Source: Thioalkalivibrio sp.
GTDB taxonomy: Bacteria > Pseudomonadota > Gammaproteobacteria > Ectothiorhodospirales > Ectothiorhodospiraceae
Assembly: GCA_003563455.1 (NCBI GenBank)
Contig: PWRV01000038.1
Span: 1 to 8,511 of the forward strand
DNA: 8,511 nucleotides
Direction of reading: 5' to 3'
Made by a program: the position numbers and the translations under genes. The notes under the pieces were generated by a model that saw nothing but the letters and a program-made list of their open reading frames with translations, ran no database searches and had not been told where the DNA came from. This document shows positions 1-5,571 of the stretch, in pieces. Every line of letters starts with the position of its first letter. The first letter of the stretch is position 1.

Positions 1-11
1 GCGACCTCTGA

Positions 12-140
12 CGGGCGACCCCGACAAACGAAAGCGAGCCACGGATGGACACGGAAAGACGCGGACGAAAACCGAAATCCGTATATCGATCAATCAATTG
101 ACCTTTTTCCGTGTTCATCCGTGGCTAAATTTCCACGCTC
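12..140 (+). repeat. Dispersed palindromic repeat, copy E1
   Basis: This non-coding stretch downstream of the ATPase gene contains two 21-base arms, at 37-57 and 106-126, that are inverted complements with a single mismatch. They are separated by 48 bases whose centre (about 79-100) is AT-rich, unlike the rest of the window. The outer left flank (about 19-45, with CCCGACAA, ACGAAA and GCGAGCCACG) and the outer right flank (CCGTGGCT followed by an A/T-rich step and CACG) both recur, in inverted orientation, in the intergenic region near 3011-3130. This makes it a member of a repeat family, not a chance hairpin. From memory, motifs like TTCCGTGTTCATCCGTGG are common dispersed intergenic repeats in environmental proteobacteria; this was not searched. 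The loop is too long and no T-run follows, so it does not look like an ordinary intrinsic terminator. Outer boundaries are approximate. Confidence 0.7.
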
Positions 141-165
141 GCAGCGGGCGGAGGCCGGCATGTTT

Positions 166-2877
166 TCACCCGTTGCGTGCCAGTCCCTTGCGGCGCAGCA
201 CGGTTTTCTCCAGTTCCACCAGCAGCAGCAGCGCGACGCCGAACACCAGGATGCGGCCCCATTCCTCCAGGCCGATCGCGGTGGTGCCGAACAGGAACTG
301 CACCGGCGGCGCGTAGGTGAACAACCCCTGGAGCACCACCAGGATGCCGATGGCGATCAGCACCGCGCGACTGCCGAAGAAGCCCTCCCAGTTCAGCGCC
401 GACTGCACGATGTAGCGGCTGTTGAACAGGTAGAAGACCTGGCCCACCACCAGCGTGTTGATCGCCACCGTGCGCGCGAGCTCGAGGTTGTCCGTTTGCG
501 CCAGCATCCAGGTGAAATGCCCGAAGGTACCGACCACCAGCAGCAGCGACACGAAACCGATGCGCCACAGCAGGAAGCCTGACAGGATCGGCGTGCCGGG
601 CGGTCGCGGCGGACGGCGCATCACGCCCGGCTCGGTGGGCTCGAACGCCAGCGCCAGCGCCAGCGTCACCGCCGTGACCATGTTCACCCACAGCACCTGC
701 ACCGGGGTCAGCGGCAGCGTCAGCCCGAGCAGGATCGCGGCGACGATGGTGAAGGCCTGGCCCCCGTTCGTCGGCAGCAGGAAGAGGATCGCCTTTTTCA
801 GGTTGTCGTAGACCGTCCGGCCTTCCTCCACCGCGGCCGCGATGGAGGCGAAGTTGTCGTCCGCGAGCACCATCTCCGAGGCCTCCCGCGAGGCCTCCGT
901 GCCCTTGATGCCCATCGCCACGCCGACGTCGGCGCGTTTCAGTGCCGGGGCGTCGTTCACGCCGTCGCCGGTCATCGCGACCACGTGCCGGTCGGCCTGG
1001 ATCGCCTTCACCAGCCGCAGCTTGTGTTCGGGCGTCGTGCGCGCGAACACGTCGGCGTCGTGCACCCGGCGTCGCAGCTCCGCGTCCGTGATCTCCTCGA
1101 GCTCCTGCCCGGTCACGACGCCGCTTGCGGTGTTGATGCCGAGGTCGTCGGCGATCGCCCGCGCGGTAACGCCGTGGTCGCCGGTGATCATCTTCACGCG
1201 GATTCCTGCCCGCTGACCCTCGGCGACCGCCTTGATCGCTTCGTCGCGAGGCGGGTCGATGATTCCGCACACGGCCAGCAGGGTGAGCCCGCCGTCCTCG
1301 ATGTCGGGAAACTCCAGCTCGGACTTGTCCGCGCCGGCCTCCTTCGCGGCCACCGCCAGCAGGCGCTGGCCGCGGGCCGCGATCCGCTCCATCCAGTCCT
1401 CCCAGCGGTCGCGCTCCAGCGGCCGATCGCCGTCCGGGGTGCGTTCCCTGTCGCAGACCGCCAGCACCCGCTCCGGCGCCCCCTTGAGGTAGATCACGCC
1501 GGCGTCGGCGTCGTCCTCTTGGTGCAGGGTGGCCATGAACTTGTAGCTGGACTCGAAGGGGATCACGTCGATTCGCGACAGGCGCCGGTTCAGCGCCTTG
1601 TGGTCCAGACCCGCCTTCACCGCTGCGGTGACCAGCGCGCCCTCGGTCGGATCGCCCTCCATCACCCAGCGCTCGTCGGAGCGATAGACCTCGGCATCGT
1701 TGCACAGCAGGATCCCGCGCAACGCCTCGGCCAGTACCGGGTGGTCGTCGATCTCGATGTCTTCGCCATCGGTCGAGAAACGGCCCTCCGGTGCGTAGCC
1801 GACTCCGCTCACTTCGAACTCGCGTTCGGCGGTGACGAGGCTCTTGACCGTCATCTCGTTGCGGGTCAGGGTGCCGGTCTTGTCGGAGCAGATGGTGGTG
1901 ACCGAGCCCAGCGTTTCGACCGCGGGCAGCCGGCGGATGATCGCATTGCGACCGGCCATGCGCTGCACGCCGATCGCCAGCGTGATGGTCATGATCGCCG
2001 GCAGGCCCTCGGGGATCGCCGCGACCGCGAGACTGACCGCGGCGAGGAAGGTCTCGACCAGTGCGTAGTCGCGCACCCAGTACCCGAACACGAAGGTGAA
2101 GCCGGCCAGCACCACGATCGCCACCGACAGCCAGCGGCCGAACTGGCCGATCTGTGCCAGCAGCGGCGTTGTCAGGGACTCGACCTCGCCGAGCATCGTT
2201 GAAATCCGGCCGATCTCCGTTTCCGCGCCGGTGCCGACCACCACCCCGCGCCCCTGGCCGTAGGCGACCAGGGTGCCGGAGAAGGCCATCGACGCGCGGT
2301 CCCCCAGGCTCGCGTCTTCCGCGTCGGGTTCGGTGTGCTTGTCCACCGCGACCGATTCGCCAGTGAGCACGGCCTCGTCGATGCGCAGGTTGTGGGCCTT
2401 GAACAGGCGCAGGTCGGCCGGCACCTTGTCGCCGGCCTGCAGGATCACCACGTCGCCGGGCACCAGGTCCTCGGCCGGGATCGTTCGCCGCTGGCCGTCG
2501 CGGACCACCAGCGCCTTCGGCGAGAGCATCTTGCGGATCGCGTCCAGCGCCTTCTCGGCCTTGCCCTCCTGGATGTAGCCGATCACCGCGTTGATCAGGA
2601 CCACACCGAAGATCACCCAGGTGTCGATCCAGTGCCCGAGCACCGCGGTACCGATGCCGGCGACAATCAGGATGTAGATCAGCACGTTGTGGAACTGCAG
2701 CAGGAAGCGCTTCCATGGCCCCGTACGTTCCGGGTCCGGCAGGCGGTTGGGACCCTGCCGTTCGAGGCGTTCCCGCGCCGCGTCACGGTCCAGCCCGCTG
2801 GTGTCGCTTTTCAGGCGTTGGAGTACCTTGTTGGCGTCCAGTGCGTGCCAGCGGGTTTTGTCGTTGGAATCGCTCAC
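166..2877 (-). CDS. P2-type cation-transporting P-type ATPase (SERCA/PMCA-like)
   Basis: This is a complete 903-residue ATP-driven cation pump of the inner membrane. Domains in order are: N-terminal cation-ATPase domain (about 8-75), M1-M2 (about 60-103), actuator domain with TGES at 172-175, M3-M4 with PEGLP at 289-293, phosphorylation motif DKTGT with the phosphorylated Asp at 332, nucleotide-binding KFMA (K446) and KGAPE (465-469), hinge TGD (565-567) and TGDGVND (636-642), then M5-M10 from about 695 to 890. The catalytic machinery is intact. The ion site is unusual: aligned by eye to SERCA, E309 is kept (E290), as are N768 (N704), N796 (N732) and T799 (T735), but E771 is Q707, D800 is A736 and E908 is Q813. 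Ca2+ specificity is therefore doubtful; Na+, H+ or another ion is possible. The GTG start is chosen because AGAGGGA lies just upstream; in-frame ATGs at 2910, 2916 and 2922 have weaker sites. The gene is divergent from the Mrp operon. Confidence 0.93.
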   Translation of the reverse strand: MSDSNDKTRWHALDANKVLQRLKSDTSGLDRDAARERLERQGPNRLPDPERTGPWKRFLLQFHNVLIYILIVAGIGTAVLGHWIDTWVIFGVVLINAVIGYIQEGKAEKALDAIRKMLSPKALVVRDGQRRTIPAEDLVPGDVVILQAGDKVPADLRLFKAHNLRIDEAVLTGESVAVDKHTEPDAEDASLGDRASMAFSGTLVAYGQGRGVVVGTGAETEIGRISTMLGEVESLTTPLLAQIGQFGRWLSVAIVVLAGFTFVFGYWVRDYALVETFLAAVSLAVAAIPEGLPAIMTITLAIGVQRMAGRNAIIRRLPAVETLGSVTTICSDKTGTLTRNEMTVKSLVTAEREFEVSGVGYAPEGRFSTDGEDIEIDDHPVLAEALRGILLCNDAEVYRSDERWVMEGDPTEGALVTAAVKAGLDHKALNRRLSRIDVIPFESSYKFMATLHQEDDADAGVIYLKGAPERVLAVCDRERTPDGDRPLERDRWEDWMERIAARGQRLLAVAAKEAGADKSELEFPDIEDGGLTLLAVCGIIDPPRDEAIKAVAEGQRAGIRVKMITGDHGVTARAIADDLGINTASGVVTGQELEEITDAELRRRVHDADVFARTTPEHKLRLVKAIQADRHVVAMTGDGVNDAPALKRADVGVAMGIKGTEASREASEMVLADDNFASIAAAVEEGRTVYDNLKKAILFLLPTNGGQAFTIVAAILLGLTLPLTPVQVLWVNMVTAVTLALALAFEPTEPGVMRRPPRPPGTPILSGFLLWRIGFVSLLLVVGTFGHFTWMLAQTDNLELARTVAINTLVVGQVFYLFNSRYIVQSALNWEGFFGSRAVLIAIGILVVLQGLFTYAPPVQFLFGTTAIGLEEWGRILVFGVALLLLVELEKTVLRRKGLARNG

Positions 2878-2880
2878 GTG

Positions 2881-2887
2881 TCCCTCT
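2881..2887 (-). promoter_or_regulatory. Ribosome binding site of the P-type ATPase gene
   Basis: On the minus strand AGAGGGA lies immediately upstream of a GTG codon at 2877-2875, with AGAGG five bases from the start. It favours this GTG over the in-frame ATG codons 33 to 45 bases further upstream. The residues from those ATGs (MIMNQARNPPEGH) do not resemble the N-terminal cation-ATPase domain, which begins after the GTG. Confidence 0.6.
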
Positions 2888-3010
2888 GGCGGGTTCCGGG
2901 CTTGGTTCATGATCATACGCATCCGCCCGGTTGTTGTGCAGCGGTCCTTCGGTAGCGGCGATGCGCCGGAAACCGCGCTTCGAGTACAGTGGCAGCCAAG
3001 CGGCGGTTGA

Positions 3011-3130
3011 CGTGAAAGTGCAGCCACGGAAGGATGCCGAAATCGCGGAAAATGAAACGGAAATAACCTCCTTGCCGAGTCTGTCCGTGCTTTTCGTGGC
3101 TCGCCGTTTCGTCTTGTCGGGTGGCCGCGC
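3011..3130 (-). repeat. Dispersed repeat, decayed inverted copy E2
   Basis: Read on the minus strand, 3130 down to about 3080 matches the left part of copy E1: CCCGACAAGACGAAA, then GGCGAGCCACG, against E1 near 19-43 with only small gaps. The other end (3035 down to 3011, CCGTGGCT followed by TTTCACG) matches E1 near 119-136. The internal palindrome is visible but decayed: arms at 3022-3041 and 3082-3101 share AGCCACG and diverge further in. The middle (3042-3075) is relatively A/T-rich, as in E1. The copy lies between two divergent genes and is inverted relative to E1, so the pair encloses the ATPase gene. Boundaries are approximate because the comparison was made by eye. Confidence 0.55.
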
Positions 3131-3161
3131 GCCACATCGCGCGATCGACGCGGGTCTGTCA

Positions 3162-3168
3162 GCGGGGA
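3162..3168 (+). promoter_or_regulatory. Ribosome binding site of mrpE
   Basis: GCGGGGA ends five bases before the ATG at 3174. It is the best Shine-Dalgarno-like sequence upstream of the conserved MrpE region. The alternative ATG at 3237 has no comparable site. Confidence 0.45.
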
Positions 3169-3173
3169 ATCGG

Positions 3174-3722
3174 ATGAAGGCATCCTGGCGCCAGAAGGTA
3201 CAGCCCTGGACAGGCGCTGCGGTGCGCTGGCTCGGCATGCAGCGGACCGGAGTCGGGCTGCCGCTGCGCATCCTGGGTTACGCGGGGATCTGGTGGATCA
3301 TCACCGGTGGTGAGGGGGGATGGTTGTGGGGCCTGCCCGCGGTGCTGATCGCCGCACTGTTCAACCCGTTTCCGACCACCGAGCGCTGGCGCTGGCGGCT
3401 GCGCGGGGTGCTCGTGTTCGTGCCGGTGTTCGTGTCGCTGTCCCTGCGCAGCGCGGCGGATGTGGCCTGGCGCGCGGTGCAGCCGAGCCGGCCGCTGGAC
3501 CCGGCGGTGATCGACTTTATCTGGCATGTGGAGGGCGAGCAGGCGCGCGTGTTCCTCGCCAACCTGATCAACCTGATGCCTGGCACCCTGTGTGTGCGCA
3601 TCACCGACAGGGGCATGACCGTGCACATCCTCGGGGATCCCGTGCGCAGAATGGCCGGGCTCGAACGGCTCGAAGCCGTGGTCGGCGGCCTGTTCCGACC
3701 GGTGGGGGAGAAAGATGACTGA
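3174..3722 (+). CDS. mrpE: Na+/H+ antiporter subunit MrpE (MnhE/MbhA type)
   Basis: This 182-residue protein is the small MrpE subunit, first gene of the operon. After an N-terminal extension of about 28 residues it has two or three hydrophobic segments (about 32-63 and 77-92), then a soluble C-terminal domain. Family features are LRSAADVAWRAVQPSRP (91-107) and, especially, NLMPGTLCVRI with GMTVHIL (133-153), which match the MrpE pattern of a TPGTL-like turn followed by VHxL. MrpE has no ion pathway of its own; it is part of the membrane complex and needed for full activity or assembly in studied Mrp systems. The usual length is about 160 residues; starting at the ATG at 3237 would give 161. 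The longer start is preferred for its ribosome binding site, but the choice is open. Its last eight bases overlap mrpF. Confidence 0.88.
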   Translation: MKASWRQKVQPWTGAAVRWLGMQRTGVGLPLRILGYAGIWWIITGGEGGWLWGLPAVLIAALFNPFPTTERWRWRLRGVLVFVPVFVSLSLRSAADVAWRAVQPSRPLDPAVIDFIWHVEGEQARVFLANLINLMPGTLCVRITDRGMTVHILGDPVRRMAGLERLEAVVGGLFRPVGEKDD

Positions 3723-4026
3723 ACTGTATCCCGCAGTGGCCGTGTTGCTGCTGATCAACATCGTGGTCGGCATGGTGCGCATCCTGCGCGGACCGACCGC
3801 GGCCGACCGGATGCTCGCGGCGGAGATGTTCGCGACCTCGGCGGTGGTGATCGTACTGCTGATGGCCTTTGGCACCGACAACCTGACACTGATCGACGTC
3901 GCGTTGATTTTTGCGCTGCTTGCGGCGCTGGCCTCGGTGACCTTCGTCAGCCGGGCCTGGTCCGCGATGACCCGCAGCCGGGCGGCCCCGGAGTGCCTGG
4001 ACGACGAGGGGGAAGGGAAGCCATGA
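3715..4026 (+). CDS. mrpF: Na+/H+ antiporter subunit MrpF (MnhF/MbhB type)
   Basis: This 103-residue protein has three predicted membrane helices (about 6-22, 37-53, 57-80). The diagnostic loop RGPTAADRMLA (25-35) sits between helices 1 and 2, and a conserved Asp (D61, in LIDVALIFALLA) starts helix 3. These are the hallmarks of MrpF/MnhF. The C-terminal tail, from about residue 86, is polar and acidic (ECLDDEGEG). The gene overlaps the end of mrpE by eight bases and is preceded by the purine-rich GGGGGAGAAAG, a good ribosome binding site. Its stop overlaps the mrpG start as ATGA. MrpF is a structural small subunit in the Mrp complex; antiport needs the full set in characterised systems. Confidence 0.93.
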   Translation: MTELYPAVAVLLLINIVVGMVRILRGPTAADRMLAAEMFATSAVVIVLLMAFGTDNLTLIDVALIFALLAALASVTFVSRAWSAMTRSRAAPECLDDEGEGKP

Positions 4027-4322
4027 CCGCGGCGCAGTGGATCGGCGGCCTGCTGGTCCTCGCCGGTATCCCGTTCCTGCTGTTGGGCACCCTCGGGCTG
4101 CTGCGCTTCCCCGACGTCTACCCCCGCCTGCACGCACTCGCCAAGTCGGACAATGTGGGCCTCGGTCTGGTCTGCATCGGTCTCGGCGTGCAGTCGGGCA
4201 GCCTGACCCTGCTGCTGAAGCTGGTGCTGATCTGGGTGCTGATGCTGATCGCATCGGCCACCGCCGCCGGCCTGATCGCTCGCACCGCGCTGGCGCGCGG
4301 TCTGCGGCCCTGGGGCACCTGA
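4023..4322 (+). CDS. mrpG: Na+/H+ antiporter subunit MrpG (MnhG/MbhC type)
   Basis: This 99-residue protein has three hydrophobic helices (about 5-26, 45-58, 61-87). The strongly conserved MrpG signature LGLLRFPDVYPRLHALAK (24-41) follows helix 1. Length and topology match the family. The start ATG overlaps the mrpF stop (ATGA, four bases) and GGAAGG lies six bases upstream. The stop overlaps the start of the next gene as TGATG. MrpG packs with MrpE and MrpF at one end of the Mrp complex in known structures. The gene order E-F-G at the front of the operon is the order of mbhA-mbhB-mbhC, not the end position these genes take in classical mrpABCDEFG operons. Confidence 0.94.
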   Translation: MTAAQWIGGLLVLAGIPFLLLGTLGLLRFPDVYPRLHALAKSDNVGLGLVCIGLGVQSGSLTLLLKLVLIWVLMLIASATAAGLIARTALARGLRPWGT

Positions 4323-5266
4323 TGGGGGTGGCCGGCGTGATCTTCGATGTGCTGCTCGCGCTTGCGCTGACCTGGCTGGCATGGCAGGCGACGCGAGCGG
4401 CGGACCTCTTTCACGCAGTGGTGAGCTTCATCGTGTTCGGGCTGCTGATGGCACTGGCCTGGGTGCGCCTCGAGGCGCCGGACATTGCGCTCGCCGAGGC
4501 GGCAATCGGCGCCGGGGCCACCGGGGCGCTGCTGCTTTCGGCGCTGGACCGGCTCGCGAGCCGCGAAAGACGCCGCAGGCTGCTGTACGAACCCGGCGCG
4601 GCCTGGGGGTTCTGGATACCGGCGGGCGGTGCGCTCCTCGGCGCCCTGACCCTGGCGGCGTGGAAACTCCCGGCCCCCGGCCTGGGGAACGAGGTCCGCG
4701 CGGCGCTCGGCGTATCGGGTGTCGAGCACCCGGTTACTGCGGTACTGCTGAATTTCCGGGCGCTGGACACGCTGCTGGAGATCGGCGTGCTCCTGCTCGC
4801 GGCGATAACGATCTGGTCGCTGGGACGCGCGCCGTCGCCGCTGATCCCGGCGATGCCGTCTCCGGCGCTGCCGGCGCTCGGGCGCCTGCTGTTCCCGGTC
4901 TTCGTGCTGGTCGCGGCCTACCTGCTATGGCGTGGCAGCCATGCCCCGGGCGGCGCCTTTCCGGCGGGCGCGGTGCTCGGGGCCGGGGCGATTCTGATGC
5001 TGCTCGCCGGCGCGCGGCCCTGGATCCGCAGCAGCGAGCGCGGTCCCTGGCGGTGGATCCTGTCGTTGGGGCTGGTGATGCTGCTGGCCGCCGGAATCGC
5101 CGGCACGCTCGCCGGACAGGCCTTCTTCGAGTACCCGCCGGGGACCGCGGGGCCGCTGATCCTGCTGCTGGAGGTGGCCGCGGGGCTGTCCATTGCGCTG
5201 CTGCTGTTTGCGCTGTACCTGCGCGGCGAGCCCTGCGAACACGGCTATCGGGGGAAAGGGCGGTGA
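4322..5266 (+). CDS. mrpB: Fused MbhD (DUF4040) + MbhE + MnhB antiporter subunit
   Basis: This 314-residue membrane protein joins three modules that are separate, or part of MrpA, in other systems. Residues about 1-78 are an MbhD/DUF4040 domain with the conserved RLEAPDIALAEAAIGAG (49-65), including acidic E51, D54 and E59. Residues about 96-168 are an MbhE-like domain with HPVTAVLLNFRALDTLLEIG (136-155), including D149 and E153. Residues about 185-302 are an MnhB domain with RGSHAPGGAFPAG (204-216) and a final long helix. The first two modules correspond to the C-terminal region of MrpA, which in MrpA and Mbh structures contributes to the proposed sodium path. The start ATG overlaps the mrpG stop by one base, with GGGG six bases upstream. 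The gene symbol reflects only the MnhB part. Boundaries between modules are estimates. Confidence 0.88.
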   Translation: MGVAGVIFDVLLALALTWLAWQATRAADLFHAVVSFIVFGLLMALAWVRLEAPDIALAEAAIGAGATGALLLSALDRLASRERRRRLLYEPGAAWGFWIPAGGALLGALTLAAWKLPAPGLGNEVRAALGVSGVEHPVTAVLLNFRALDTLLEIGVLLLAAITIWSLGRAPSPLIPAMPSPALPALGRLLFPVFVLVAAYLLWRGSHAPGGAFPAGAVLGAGAILMLLAGARPWIRSSERGPWRWILSLGLVMLLAAGIAGTLAGQAFFEYPPGTAGPLILLLEVAAGLSIALLLFALYLRGEPCEHGYRGKGR

Positions 5267-5571
5267 TGGTCTATCTCAGCCTGACGGGCGTGCTCTTCGT
5301 GCTCGGGCTGCACGGCCTCTTCACTGCCCGGAATCTGCTGCGGCGGCTGCTGTCCCTGAACATCCTCACCACGTCGGTCTTTCTGCTCTTCGTGGTGATG
5401 GCGCGCCTCGCCGAGCCGCTGGACAACGTACCCCATGCGATCGTGCTGACCGGGATCGTGATCACCGTGAGCACCACGGCAGTGGCCTTGGCACTGGTGG
5501 TCCGCATTGCCGGGCGAATGCGCGAAGAGGACGTCGGCGCCGCAGCGGATACGCGCGGGGACGTGGAGTGA
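5266..5571 (+). CDS. mrpC: Na+/H+ antiporter subunit MrpC (MnhC/MbhG, NuoK-like)
   Basis: This 101-residue protein has three membrane helices (about 3-20, 28-46, 56-82), homologous to NuoK of complex I. Family features are LLSLNILTTSVFLLFV (28-43) and PHAIVLTGIVITVSTTAVAL (56-75), the latter being the MrpC/MnhC signature near PxAxVLTxIVI. It is slightly shorter than typical MrpC (about 110 residues). ATG at 5266 is chosen over an in-frame GTG at 5263 because AGGG ends five bases before the ATG. The start overlaps the previous stop by one base. The short charged tail after residue 83 (RMREEDV) is probably cytoplasmic. MrpC lies between MrpD and the MrpA-side subunits in known complexes. Confidence 0.92.
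   Translation: MVYLSLTGVLFVLGLHGLFTARNLLRRLLSLNILTTSVFLLFVVMARLAEPLDNVPHAIVLTGIVITVSTTAVALALVVRIAGRMREEDVGAAADTRGDVE

Larger units (their letters stand above)
2878..3173. promoter_or_regulatory. Divergent intergenic region between ATPase gene and Mrp operon
   Basis: This 296-base gap must hold the start signals for both the leftward ATPase gene and the rightward mrp operon. Most of its centre is repeat copy E2. A possible plus-strand -35 box TTGACG lies at 3007-3012, but the hexamer 17 bases later (AAGGAT) is a poor -10, so no promoter is called with confidence. No convincing minus-strand promoter, operator palindrome or riboswitch was seen. Reading frames cross this region on both strands, but they look like chance extensions in GC-rich DNA and repeat sequence. 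Confidence 0.4.

Noticed and set aside
106..165. Possible intrinsic terminator after the ATPase gene
   Set aside because: No compact GC-rich stem followed by a T-run is visible on the minus strand; the only strong pairing is the long-loop repeat palindrome.
985..2202. Long plus-strand open frame opposite the ATPase gene
   Set aside because: It is antisense to a well-supported gene, has a His/Arg/Asp-rich low-complexity composition and shows no domain; a GC-driven shadow.
125..2716. Very long open frame on the minus strand in another frame than the ATPase
   Set aside because: Its translation is rich in Arg, Gly, Ala and Pro with no membrane segments or recognisable motifs, as expected of a shifted frame in a high-GC gene; the overlapping frame encodes all P-type ATPase motifs.
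2913..3137. Small minus-strand frame of 74 codons in the divergent intergenic region
   Set aside because: It lies largely within repeat E2, has no ribosome binding site that I can see, and its residues reflect the repeat sequence.
4381..5571. Long plus-strand open frame starting inside the fused MrpB gene
   Set aside because: Only its last 101 codons (mrpC) are protein-like; the earlier part is an out-of-frame Arg/Gly/Ala-rich read of the fused gene.
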